Source of the DNA: Sphingomonas sp. TDK1
GTDB lineage: Bacteria > Pseudomonadota > Alphaproteobacteria > Sphingomonadales > Sphingomonadaceae
DNA: 64,000 nt
Assembly: GCF_001650735.1 (NCBI RefSeq)
Contig: NZ_LXVY01000006.1
Location: forward strand, 103,240-167,239
Direction: 5' to 3'
Part shown: piece after piece, positions 1 through 7,294 of the stretch
Layout of the letters: each line of letters starts with the position of its first letter
Numbering within the stretch: position 1 is the stretch's first letter
The notes under the pieces: generated by a model
Told to the model about the DNA's origin: nothing
The model's input: the letters and a program-made list of their open reading frames with translations, nothing else
Database searches by the model: none
Made by a program: the position numbers and the translations under genes

Positions 1-224
1 GGAAGCTGCCATTGCCCGGCTTGCGGATGCGGCACCCATTAGGCAAGTCCCGGAGAAGCCTTCGGGAAGATGGGGATCAATGCGCCCTTGCTCGACGGCT
101 TTGACCAAGTGCCCGTCGAGGTCCGGAGGTTCGACAACGCCGGATCGGCGTTCCATCGCGCACGGCCTGAACACCAGTTGCTATCAGCCGGCAACGACTT
201 GGCGAGCGGACACGTTCTGCCGCC

Positions 225-776
225 ATGCCAGCCGATCCCGCGCACACCGCCACCGTCGTCACCAGCCGCGCGATTCGCGCCGGGCATGAGGAGGACTTCG
301 AGCGCTGGGCAGTGGCGCTCAACGCGCTGGCCGATGCCGCGCCCGGCTACCGCGCGGCCATCCGGCTCGGCCAGACGGCGGGCTTCCAGCATCTGCTTTT
401 CCGCTTCGACGATCGTGCCAGCGCCGAGGCATGGCACGAAAGCAGCGATGTGCGGGCGCATGTCGCCATCGCCGATGGCTGGTCGACGGCGCTGCGCCAG
501 GTCCAGTCCGGCGACCATATCGCCTTCGACCTGCCGAGCGATGCCAGTGCGAGCAAGTGGAAGCGCTTCGTGACCACCTGGCTGACGGTCTTTCCCGTGT
601 TGCTGCTGGTAAGCCTGGGCGTGCGCACGGTGTTGAAGGATGTGCCCCTGCCGCTTCAGCTGCTGCCCTCGTCGCTGCTGCTGACCGCGACGCTGCAATG
701 GATCATTCTGCCGCGGCTGCAACGATATACCCGCTTCTGGTTGCTGCAGGACAGGTCCGGCCGGCTCCAGACCTGA
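225..776 (+). CDS. ABM-like domain protein with C-terminal membrane segments
   Basis: The 183-residue product has an N-terminal part (about residues 8-105) that reads like an antibiotic-biosynthesis-monooxygenase-type dimeric ferredoxin-like domain: a strand near TVVTSR, a helix near HEEDFERWA, then FRFDDRASAEAW. Two hydrophobic segments follow (about 118-135 and 142-162), so the protein is probably membrane anchored with the ABM domain in the cytoplasm. Such proteins are usually annotated only as ABM-domain or hypothetical, and no substrate can be assigned. It lies 59 nt before another membrane protein on the same strand. The start ATG was chosen because the ABM domain begins right after it. 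Confidence 0.7.
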   Translation: MPADPAHTATVVTSRAIRAGHEEDFERWAVALNALADAAPGYRAAIRLGQTAGFQHLLFRFDDRASAEAWHESSDVRAHVAIADGWSTALRQVQSGDHIAFDLPSDASASKWKRFVTTWLTVFPVLLLVSLGVRTVLKDVPLPLQLLPSSLLLTATLQWIILPRLQRYTRFWLLQDRSGRLQT

Positions 777-835
777 GCGCTGCGGATCGCCGCGGATCGT
801 GCTACCAGGGGCCGCCATAGCTTGGGGGAAGGCCA

Positions 836-1822
836 ATGACCGCTACGCCGCTCGCGATCCGCCGTTCGGACCTGTGGACGCGGCTGTTCCCGATCGCGGT
901 GCTGTTTCTCGCGGGATGGGCCGTGCGGACACCCCTGGCGCGCGCGCACCCGCTGATTGCCGGGCTGCTTTTCCTGTGGATCGCGAGCGACAGCCGGCTG
1001 TTGTCGCTGATCGCAACGGCGCCGCGCCGCCGTCCCGCACCGCGCCAGATCGTCGCGGGGCTGGCGCTGGCAGTATTCGCCGCGCTCATCGCCACGCCGC
1101 CTGCCGTCCGGAGCGCGCTGCTGAGCCTGCCGATGCTCGCCGGCGGGATGGCGATCTTGCTGGCCGTTCATCTCTGCTGGGGGGCCTCCGTCGCATGGAT
1201 GCGCTTCCGGACGGCTGCCGACGCACGCTGGGTTGCAGCCTTGTCCGAACTGTTGCCGCCGCCGCTCGTCCGGGTGGCTGCCGCCGAACTTCGCTGGCTC
1301 CATCTCGGCTTGTTTCGGTGGGGCGCAGCGCCGGACGTTCCCGCCGGTTGCCAGAGCTTCGCCTATCACCGGCATCTGACGCCGATGGCTGTGACGCTGC
1401 TGGCGTTGCAGGCGATCGAGATTGCGGTCCACCATCTGCTGCTCGCGCACTGGAGCGCGCGCGCGGCCTATATCCTGTTCGTGCTGAGTGACGTCGGGCT
1501 GATCTACATGATCGCGCTGATCAAGTCGTTCCGCCTGTGCCCGGTGCTATTGACGCCCGAGGGCGCTCGGGTGCGCGCCGGGCTGCTGGTTGACCAGTTC
1601 GTGCCCTATGCGGCGATCGTGAGTCTCGAGACCAGCTTCGACTCCGCGCTGGTGAAGGACAAGGCGACGCTCAACGCCGGGCTGCTCGGCTGGCCGAACC
1701 TGGTGCTCCGGCTGCACGATCCGCTGCCGGGGCGGCGCCCCCGCACTGCGATCGCCTTCCGGCTCGACGATCCGGAGCCGTTCGTTCGCGCACTCCGCTG
1801 GCGGCTGGAAAGCAGGCCCTAA
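836..1822 (+). CDS. hypothetical multi-pass membrane protein
   Basis: This 328-residue protein is not recognised. Hydrophobic stretches are visible near residues 15-30, 40-60, 75-90, 98-118, 180-200 and 208-228. The last third is soluble and reads like a bacterial PH-type fold (YAAIVSLET, then short amphipathic strands and a C-terminal FVRALRWRL helix). A good ribosome site (GGGGGAAGG) precedes the ATG by a few bases. It may be co-transcribed with the ABM-like gene upstream, and its stop codon touches a large inverted repeat. Function unknown; a role in membrane physiology is only a guess. Confidence 0.7.
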   Translation: MTATPLAIRRSDLWTRLFPIAVLFLAGWAVRTPLARAHPLIAGLLFLWIASDSRLLSLIATAPRRRPAPRQIVAGLALAVFAALIATPPAVRSALLSLPMLAGGMAILLAVHLCWGASVAWMRFRTAADARWVAALSELLPPPLVRVAAAELRWLHLGLFRWGAAPDVPAGCQSFAYHRHLTPMAVTLLALQAIEIAVHHLLLAHWSARAAYILFVLSDVGLIYMIALIKSFRLCPVLLTPEGARVRAGLLVDQFVPYAAIVSLETSFDSALVKDKATLNAGLLGWPNLVLRLHDPLPGRRPRTAIAFRLDDPEPFVRALRWRLESRP

Positions 1823-1953
1823 TCCTCCCCCGCCAGGGGGAGGTGGGCCGCGTCAGCGGCTCGGAGGGGGCGGAAGCACGACGGTCCAAGAGGTTCTGGT
1901 ATCCTCCCCCTCCGTCGCGCTTTGCGCGCCACCTTCCCCTGGCGGGGGAGGAT
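1822..1953. repeat. extragenic inverted repeat between convergent genes
   Basis: Two 25-nt arms (1822-1846 and 1929-1953) are reverse complements with one mismatch; each carries the core CCTCCCCCGCCAG or its complement. They flank about 80 nt that hold further C/G-run sequence. The element sits exactly between two convergent genes and could fold into a long hairpin that acts as a bidirectional terminator. It resembles the REP-like palindromes scattered through sphingomonad genomes, but no second copy was noticed in this window. Confidence 0.75.
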
Positions 1954-1961
1954 AGGCCTGA

Positions 1962-2966
1962 TTACGCCCGGCCGACCACGCTTTCCGGCAGGTCCTTGCC
2001 GAACACGCGCTGGTAATATTCCGCTACCTGCGCCCGCTCGGCCTCGTCACACTTGTTGAGGAACGACAGGCGGAAGGCGAAGCCCACATCGCCGAAGATC
2101 AGCGCATTCTGCGCCCAGGTGATCACGGTGCGCGGGCTCATCACCGTCGAGATGTCGCCGTTGATGAAGCCGCGGCGGGTGAGCTCGGCCACGCGGACCA
2201 TGTTCTCCACCGTCTCCTTGCCGCCCGGCTTGTCATATTCGCCGGACTTGGCGAGCACGATCCGCGCCTCGGTGGCGGCGGGCAGATAGTTGAGCGTGAC
2301 GACGATGTTCCAGCGGTCCATCTGGCCCTGGTTGATCTGCTGCGTGCCGTGATACAGGCCGCTGGTGTCGCCCAGGCCGACCGTATTGGCGGTGGCGAAC
2401 AGGCGGAACCAGGGGCTCGGGCGGATCACCCGGTTCTGGTCGAGCAGGGTCAGCTTGCCCTCGGTCTCCAGCACGCGCTGGATCACGAACATCACGTCCG
2501 GGCGGCCCGCATCATACTCGTCGAACACCAAAGCCGTCGGGGTCTGCAGCGCCCAGGGCAGCAGGCCCTCGCGGAATTCGGTGATCTGCTGGCCATCCTT
2601 CAGGACGATCGCGTCGCGACCGATCAGGTCGATACGGCTGATATGCGCATCGAGGTTGATCCGGATGCAGGGCCAGTTGAGCCGCGCCGCGACCTGCTCG
2701 ATGTGGCTCGACTTGCCGGTGCCGTGATAGCCCTGGATCATCACGCGGCGATTGTGCGCGAAGCCCGCCAGCACCGCGAGCGTGGTGTCCGGATCGAACA
2801 CATAGGCGGGATCCAGATCGGGCACGCGCTCGTCCGCCTCGCTGAACGCGGGGACTTCCATGTCGCTGTCGATCCCGAACAGGTCGCGCACCTTCACCAT
2901 CTTGTCGGGTGCGTCGAGGATCGTGGAGTCCCGGCTGTCGGGCAGGGTGTTGGGGATGTCGGCCAT
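1962..2966 (-). CDS. cobS: CobS-type cobaltochelatase AAA+ ATPase subunit
   Basis: The 334-residue product has the CobS layout: an N-terminal region ([17 protein letters not shown], about 25-41), a Walker A motif GYHGTGKS at 79-86, and a Walker B-type segment [13 protein letters not shown] about 75 residues later. CobS and CobT form the ATPase chaperone of aerobic cobaltochelatase, which inserts Co2+ into hydrogenobyrinic acid a,c-diamide; many alphaproteobacteria carry the pair regardless of a full cobalamin pathway. Length matches the family. The ATG at 2966 was chosen over an upstream in-frame ATG because AAGGA lies just before it and the family begins here. cobT is not in the window. Confidence 0.9.
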   Translation of the reverse strand: MADIPNTLPDSRDSTILDAPDKMVKVRDLFGIDSDMEVPAFSEADERVPDLDPAYVFDPDTTLAVLAGFAHNRRVMIQGYHGTGKSSHIEQVAARLNWPCIRINLDAHISRIDLIGRDAIVLKDGQQITEFREGLLPWALQTPTALVFDEYDAGRPDVMFVIQRVLETEGKLTLLDQNRVIRPSPWFRLFATANTVGLGDTSGLYHGTQQINQGQMDRWNIVVTLNYLPAATEARIVLAKSGEYDKPGGKETVENMVRVAELTRRGFINGDISTVMSPRTVITWAQNALIFGDVGFAFRLSFLNKCDEAERAQVAEYYQRVFGKDLPESVVGRA

Positions 2967-3040
2967 ATCAAATCCTTCAGTCGCACCGGACCTAGTGGCT
3001 TGTTTGCCGCACTGCAACCGCATGTCCTTAGGGGATGGCT

Positions 3041-3721
3041 TCAGGCGCCGATCTTGGTCGGCAGCAGGAACAGCGTCGCGAAGTCCGCGGCGCGGGCGGT
3101 GTCGCCCTCCACCGCGAATCGCCCCTCGGCCAGCGCCATCGCGAGCGGCATCGCGCCGAACAACACCGGCAGGAAGTCATTGGGTTCGCCGACGAACACC
3201 GCCTCGGCATCGGCGAGCGTGCCGCGGTCGATCGCCAGCGTACCTTCGCCCACGGTGACGCGATACGTTTCCTCGCCCAGCCGAAAGCCGATGCGGCCCG
3301 CCCAGCCACTGGCCTTGTCGGGCAACAGCATCATGCGCAGCGCCAGCATCAGCGAGACGCGCGAGAAGGGAAGCGCGGGATCGTGTCGCGGCGAGCGCAG
3401 GGCCCATCGACCCATCGCCATCACCACCGGTTCGGCTGCATAGCCCCAGGGGGTGAGCGCATAAACCTGCACGCTGGCTGGCGGCGGCAGCTTCTCGCGC
3501 ACGAGGATGCCATCGGCCTCCAGCCCGGCCAGCCGCTGGGTAAGCACATTGGCGCTGAGGCCCGGCAACCCCGCGCGAATCTCGCCGAAGCGGCGGGGGC
3601 CGAGGAGTAGTTCGCGGATGACCAGCAGCGCCCAGCGCTCGCCGACGAACTCCAGGGCGAGGGCGGTGCCGCAGGCATCGTCATAGCGACGTTTCGGCGT
3701 GGTTATAGTTTCTAACTTCAC
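3041..3721 (-). CDS. HxlR-family regulator with C-terminal SCP2-like domain
   Basis: Residues 10-105 form an HxlR-type winged helix ([17 protein letters not shown], then [20 protein letters not shown], then [10 protein letters not shown]), a family that typically represses neighbouring genes. The remaining ~120 residues do not belong to the HxlR core and read like an SCP2/sterol-carrier-type lipid-binding fold ([16 protein letters not shown], then [10 protein letters not shown]). The C-terminal domain may sense a hydrophobic ligand, which is inference. It stands divergent from the row of small genes starting at 3801, a plausible target set. Confidence 0.8.
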   Translation of the reverse strand: MKLETITTPKRRYDDACGTALALEFVGERWALLVIRELLLGPRRFGEIRAGLPGLSANVLTQRLAGLEADGILVREKLPPPASVQVYALTPWGYAAEPVVMAMGRWALRSPRHDPALPFSRVSLMLALRMMLLPDKASGWAGRIGFRLGEETYRVTVGEGTLAIDRGTLADAEAVFVGEPNDFLPVLFGAMPLAMALAEGRFAVEGDTARAADFATLFLLPTKIGA

Positions 3722-3800
3722 GGTTGTTTTTTAGGATCGGGCGCGGCACGAATCAAGCAGGGCGCGACTCGAACGCCGTGCTGAAACGGGAGAGACAGCG

Positions 3801-3965
3801 ATGCCGAACCGGGTGTTCGTGAACCTGCCAGTGACCGGTGCGCCGCGCGCGACGGCCTTCTACGAAGCGATCGGCCGCACCTTCATCGAGCCCGACGCCC
3901 ATATTTTCGAGCCGCTCCACATGGGCATGCCCGCTGCCGCGATGGCGCAGGCGGAACCGGCCTGA
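3801..3965 (+). pseudogene. internally deleted VOC/glyoxalase remnant
   Basis: A 54-codon frame encodes only the two ends of a glyoxalase/VOC protein. Residues 1-26 match the first strand and helix (NRVFVNLPV, then ATAFYEAIG). They jump directly to the typical C-terminal stretch (EPDAHIFEPLHMGMP, then AAAMAQ). The middle of the ~130-residue domain is missing, including most metal ligands. The reading frame is intact, so a small peptide may be made, but it cannot be a normal VOC fold. It heads a row of same-strand genes that includes an intact two-domain VOC protein at 4604. Confidence 0.6.
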
Positions 3966-3983
3966 ACCGAAAGGAGATCGACC

Positions 3984-4214
3984 ATGTCGTTCCAGGCCTA
4001 TCTCGACAACATCCAGGCCAAGACCGGGCGCAGCCCCGACGATTTCCGCACCTACGCGGCGGAGAAGGGCTGGGCCGATTCGTCCGGCCTGCGCGCTGGC
4101 GTGAAGGCGGGGGCGATTGTCGCCGATCTCAAGGAACAGTTTGGGCTGGGGCACGGCCACGCAATGGCGATTGTCGCGCTGCTCAAGGGCGTGAAGCGGG
4201 AAGGCGAAGCGTAA
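3984..4214 (+). CDS. DUF4287 domain protein
   Basis: This 76-residue protein matches the compact DUF4287 pattern: SFQAYLDNIQAKTG near the start, a central GWADSSGLRAGVKAGAIVADLKEQFGLG, and HGHAMAIVALLKG near the end. The family is small, soluble and of unknown function, common in proteobacteria and often next to DUF1428, VOC and SRPBCC genes, as here. AAAGGAGA sits just before the ATG. It is spaced 18 nt from both neighbours, so it is very likely part of a polycistronic unit from 3801 to 5853. Confidence 0.85.
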   Translation: MSFQAYLDNIQAKTGRSPDDFRTYAAEKGWADSSGLRAGVKAGAIVADLKEQFGLGHGHAMAIVALLKGVKREGEA

Positions 4215-4232
4215 GCGGAGGGAGTCGGGTAC

Positions 4233-4589
4233 ATGACCTATCTCGACGGATATGTGATCCCGGTGCCTCAGGCGAAGAAGGACGAGTATCGTGCGCTGTC
4301 CGAAGTGACGGCGGACCTCTTCCTCAAGTTCGGGGCAACGCGGGTGATGGAGACCTGGAGCGAGGACGTGCCGCACGGCACCGCCACCGACTTCTACCGC
4401 GCGACGCTGGCGGAGGACGGCGAAGCGGTGGTGTTCGCCTGGGTGCTGTGGCCCGACAAGCCGACGCGCGATGCCGGCTGGGGCAAGCTGATGGAAGCGC
4501 CTGAAATGCAGGGACGGACGATGCCGTTCGACGGCAAGCGCATGTTCTGGGGCGGATTCGAGCCGATCGTCGATCGCGGCGACGGCTGA
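4233..4589 (+). CDS. DUF1428 family protein
   Basis: The 118-residue product begins with MTYLDGYVIPVP, includes the segments MRGN-like MEAPEMQGRTMPFDGKRM and ends FWGGFEPIV, all signatures of DUF1428 (an ABM-like dimeric alpha/beta fold, homologous to E. coli YbaA). Biochemical role unknown. It is a full-length member. It lies in a tandem set with DUF4287, VOC and SRPBCC genes, a combination often seen in detoxification-like or 'environmental' operons of sphingomonads and rhizobia. Confidence 0.88.
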   Translation: MTYLDGYVIPVPQAKKDEYRALSEVTADLFLKFGATRVMETWSEDVPHGTATDFYRATLAEDGEAVVFAWVLWPDKPTRDAGWGKLMEAPEMQGRTMPFDGKRMFWGGFEPIVDRGDG

Positions 4590-4603
4590 ACAGGGAGAGC
4601 GAC

Positions 4604-5389
4604 ATGACGAACCGGCAAGGCGAGGTCATCTGGTACGAGCTGATGACGCAGGACGCGGATCGCGCCGCGGCCTTCTACGGGGCGGTGATAGGCTGGCAGG
4701 TCGGCGCGGCGATGCCGGGCGGCCCGGACTATCGCATGATCGCGGCGCCGGACGGCAATGCCGGCGGCATGCTGCAGCTCGACGATGCGATGCGCGCGGC
4801 GGGCGCGAGCCCGACCTGGCTGGCCTATTTCGGGGTCGACGATGTCGATGCGAGCCTCGCCGCGATCGTCGACGCTGGCGGTACGGTGCTGGTGCCCGCC
4901 TGGGATGCGGCAGGCGTGGGGCGGATCGCGATGCTCACCGATCCGCAGGGCATTCCCTTCTACGTGATGCGTGGCGCGACCGAAGGGGCGACCAGCACCG
5001 TCTATCAGCGCCACGGCCTTGGGCATGTCGGCTGGAACGAACTCCTGACGCCGGATGCGGAGGGTGCGCTCGGCTTCTATCACCGCCATTTCGGCCTCAC
5101 CCGGATGGGCGGCATGCCGATGGGGGAACTGGGCGAGTATAGCTTCATCGGGCATGACGGCGGCGAGCCGATCGGCGCGATCATGCCGGTGCCGGCGGGG
5201 GCGAAGCCGGGCTGGGGGTTCTATTTCCGGGTCGACGACGTGGACCATGCGAAGGGCCGGGTCGAGGCGGCAGGCGGAACGGTTCTCAACGGGCCGATGG
5301 ATGTGCCGGGCGGCGAGCGGGTGCTGCAGGCGGTCGATCCGGACGGCGCGGTTTTCGGTCTGGTAAGCGGTCAGGAGGCGGCGGCGTGA
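4604..5389 (+). CDS. two-domain VOC (glyoxalase/dioxygenase superfamily) protein
   Basis: The 261 residues hold two VOC modules (about 5-125 and 135-255), each with a start such as GEVIWYELMTQDADRAAAFYGAVIGW and an end such as GGTVLVPAWDAAGVGRIAMLTDPQGIPF. VOC proteins bind a divalent metal and act as lyases, dioxygenases or drug-binding proteins; the two-domain CFP32-like subgroup has no settled substrate. A GGGAGAG site precedes the ATG. Its stop overlaps the next gene's GTG start (GTGA), so translation is coupled to the SRPBCC gene. Confidence 0.85.
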   Translation: MTNRQGEVIWYELMTQDADRAAAFYGAVIGWQVGAAMPGGPDYRMIAAPDGNAGGMLQLDDAMRAAGASPTWLAYFGVDDVDASLAAIVDAGGTVLVPAWDAAGVGRIAMLTDPQGIPFYVMRGATEGATSTVYQRHGLGHVGWNELLTPDAEGALGFYHRHFGLTRMGGMPMGELGEYSFIGHDGGEPIGAIMPVPAGAKPGWGFYFRVDDVDHAKGRVEAAGGTVLNGPMDVPGGERVLQAVDPDGAVFGLVSGQEAAA

Positions 5390-5853
5390 GCGATGCACTG
5401 GAACTGTTTGTCGAGCGCCTGATCGATGCCCCCGTCGATGCCTGCTGGCGCGCCTTCACCGATCATTTCGAGGAATGGTGGTGCCCGCGCCCCTGGACCA
5501 CCGAACGGATCGAGCAGGATCTACGCCCGGGCGGGCGCAGCGCGATGATCATGCGCGGCCCGAACGGCGAGGAGCAGCGGCTGGAGGGGGTGATTCTGGA
5601 AGTGGTACCCGGCCGCCGGGTCGTGTCCACCGACGCCTTCCGGGCCGGATGGATCCCGCAGGCGCCATTCATGGTCGGCACCTGGTCGTTCGAGCCCGAG
5701 GGGCAGCGCACCCGCTACCGCGCCAGCGCGCGGCACTGGTCCCAGGAGAGCTGCGAAAAGCACCGCGCGATGGGCTTTGAGCAGGGCTGGTCCGTGGTGG
5801 CCGAACAGCTGGAAGCGGTCGCGCGCCGGCTGTCAGCGGAGGCCAACGCTTGA
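5386..5853 (+). CDS. SRPBCC (AHSA1-like) domain protein
   Basis: The 155-residue protein has the AHSA1/START-like helix-grip pattern: LFVERLIDAPVDACWRAFTD, then WWCPRPWTTE, a central RPGGRSAMIMRGPNGEE, and a long C-terminal helix around GFEQGWSVVAEQLEAVARRL. Such proteins bind hydrophobic ligands; no substrate can be named. The GTG start overlaps the VOC stop by 4 nt, which fixes the start. It ends the small-gene unit and converges on the J-domain gene 13 nt away. Confidence 0.87.
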   Translation: MSDALELFVERLIDAPVDACWRAFTDHFEEWWCPRPWTTERIEQDLRPGGRSAMIMRGPNGEEQRLEGVILEVVPGRRVVSTDAFRAGWIPQAPFMVGTWSFEPEGQRTRYRASARHWSQESCEKHRAMGFEQGWSVVAEQLEAVARRLSAEANA

Positions 5854-5866
5854 CCGTACGTGGCCT

Positions 5867-6478
5867 TCACGCGAAGGCCGCCGACCCCTTCAGCTGCTGA
5901 TATGCCGCGATCACGCGCTGCAGCCGCGCCTCGTGGCTGCGGTCGCCGCCGTTGCGATCGGGATGGAACTTGCGCACCAGCTCCGAATAGCGCTTGCGCA
6001 GTGCGGTCCGGTCGCAGTCGATCTCCAGGTCCAGCACTTTCAGCGCATCGCGATCGGCGCCCGACAGCGGGCGGCCGTCCTTGCGCTCGCCGCGATCCTT
6101 CATCCGGTCGCGGAAGCGCGCGCCGATCGCGTCGAGCGGGTCGGCAAAATCGGCCCAGCGTGGCGGCACGTCGGGATTGGCGCTGAACGCGCGCGTCTCG
6201 CGCTCCCAGCCGGCAATCGGGCGCTGCGCTTCGTGGATCTCGTCCGGGCTCATGCCGGCGAAGAAATTATATCCCGAGTTGAACGCGCGGACATGGTCAA
6301 GGCACAGCCAGCGGAACGGCGGCGGCCCATCAAATGCGCTGCGCGGCCCCTCCAGCGGCGGCGCGCGGAACTCGCCTGCGGCGGTGCATCCCGGCTCGGC
6401 GCATACTCTCCCCTCCGCTTCCACACGGCCGTGGAAACGGGCATTCGGACGATCCTTCTTCGGCGGACGGCTAGCCAC
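5867..6478 (-). CDS. J-domain protein (DnaJ C-terminal type)
   Basis: The 203-residue protein carries its J-domain at the C-terminus: VLDLEIDCDRTALRKRYSEL, then the diagnostic HPD in KFHPDRNGG, then RVIAAYQQLKG. J-domains stimulate Hsp70 (DnaK) ATPase. The N-terminal half has CAEPGC and WLCLDH, which may bind zinc and could select clients. Not the canonical DnaJ: it lacks the G/F region and CXXCXGXG repeats. It is divergent from bolA across a 35-nt gap, an arrangement common in sphingomonads. Confidence 0.9.
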   Translation of the reverse strand: MASRPPKKDRPNARFHGRVEAEGRVCAEPGCTAAGEFRAPPLEGPRSAFDGPPPFRWLCLDHVRAFNSGYNFFAGMSPDEIHEAQRPIAGWERETRAFSANPDVPPRWADFADPLDAIGARFRDRMKDRGERKDGRPLSGADRDALKVLDLEIDCDRTALRKRYSELVRKFHPDRNGGDRSHEARLQRVIAAYQQLKGSAAFA

Positions 6479-6513
6479 GCGACTCCCTCGAGCAAACCGC
6501 CTATATAGGCGCG

Positions 6514-6798
6514 ATGACCGACCTCGCTACCGGCCCTCTGGCCGATCTTATCGCCGATCGCCTGCGCACCGCGCTCGCCCCGTCGCACCTCCATGTCAGC
6601 AACGACAGCGCCCAGCATCGCGGGCATCTGGGCGACGACGGCACGGGCGAAAGCCACTTCACCGTCACGATCGAAAGCCCCGAGTTCGCCGGGCTCAACC
6701 GGGTCGCCCGCCAGCGCAAGGTGAACCACGCGCTTGCCGACCTGCTCGCCACCCGCATCCACGCGCTGGCGATCAAGGCGACCGCACCGGGCGAATGA
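6514..6798 (+). CDS. bolA: BolA family protein
   Basis: The 94-residue product matches BolA: an N-terminal helix (LADLIADRLRTALAPSHL), HVSNDSAQHRGH with the conserved histidine region, the FTVTIESPEFAGLNRVARQRKVNHAL core, and a C-terminal helix IHALAIKAT. BolA proteins pair with monothiol glutaredoxins and take part in Fe-S trafficking; some act as transcription factors. Its stop overlaps the Nudix start (ATGA), suggesting coupled translation. Confidence 0.93.
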   Translation: MTDLATGPLADLIADRLRTALAPSHLHVSNDSAQHRGHLGDDGTGESHFTVTIESPEFAGLNRVARQRKVNHALADLLATRIHALAIKATAPGE

Positions 6799-7238
6799 GC
6801 ACGGATCGTGTCGCGCGCCCGGCGGCGCGGATCCTGCTGCTGGACGGCGCGGGTCGGATATTGCTGTTTCGCTTCGATCCCAGCGACCGGCCGCCCTTCT
6901 GGTGCACGCCGGGCGGCGCGGTCGATCCGGGCGAAAGCTATGAAGACGCCGCGCGTCGCGAGCTGTGGGAAGAGACCGGCATCACGGCGGATCCCGGTGC
7001 GGAAGTCGCGCAGCGGATCGTCGAGTTCATAACGATCGAGGGCGTGCCGGTCTGGGCGGACGAGCGCTATTTCCTGGTCCGCACCGAGGCGGAGGCCATC
7101 GACACCGCCGGCCATACCGCGCTGGAGCAGCGGGTGATGCGCGGCTGGCGCTGGTTCACCCGCGAAGAGATCGCCGTGCAGGACGAGCCGATCTTCCCCG
7201 AGGACCTGCTGGAGATGCTGGCAGTCCTGAGAGCCTGA
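6795..7238 (+). CDS. Nudix hydrolase
   Basis: The 147-residue product contains a complete Nudix box: GGAVDPGESYEDAARRELWE continued by ETGI, i.e. GX5EX7REUXEEXGU. The family cleaves nucleoside diphosphates linked to another group; the substrate is not predictable here. The ATG overlaps the bolA stop (ATGA at 6795-6798), which fixes the start, so the gene is likely translated together with bolA. A strong hairpin follows the stop. Confidence 0.93.
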   Translation: MSTDRVARPAARILLLDGAGRILLFRFDPSDRPPFWCTPGGAVDPGESYEDAARRELWEETGITADPGAEVAQRIVEFITIEGVPVWADERYFLVRTEAEAIDTAGHTALEQRVMRGWRWFTREEIAVQDEPIFPEDLLEMLAVLRA

Positions 7239-7241
7239 GCG

Positions 7242-7276
7242 GTGCCCGCCGCGCCCGAAACGGGCGCGGCGGGCAC
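7242..7276. terminator. perfect 16-bp GC hairpin between convergent genes
   Basis: Arms 7242-7257 and 7261-7276 are exact reverse complements (GTGCCCGCCGCGCCCG) around an AAA loop. There is no U-run, but the stem lies just after the Nudix stop and just before the stop of the opposite NAD-glutamate dehydrogenase gene, which suits a bidirectional terminator or 3' stabiliser. Confidence 0.8.
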
Positions 7277-7294
7277 AGCCTCACTCCCGCCCGC

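Noticed and set aside
39..836. 265-codon minus-strand frame at the left end
   Set aside because: It is opposite the ABM-like gene, and its residues are Gln/Arg/Gly-rich without a domain.
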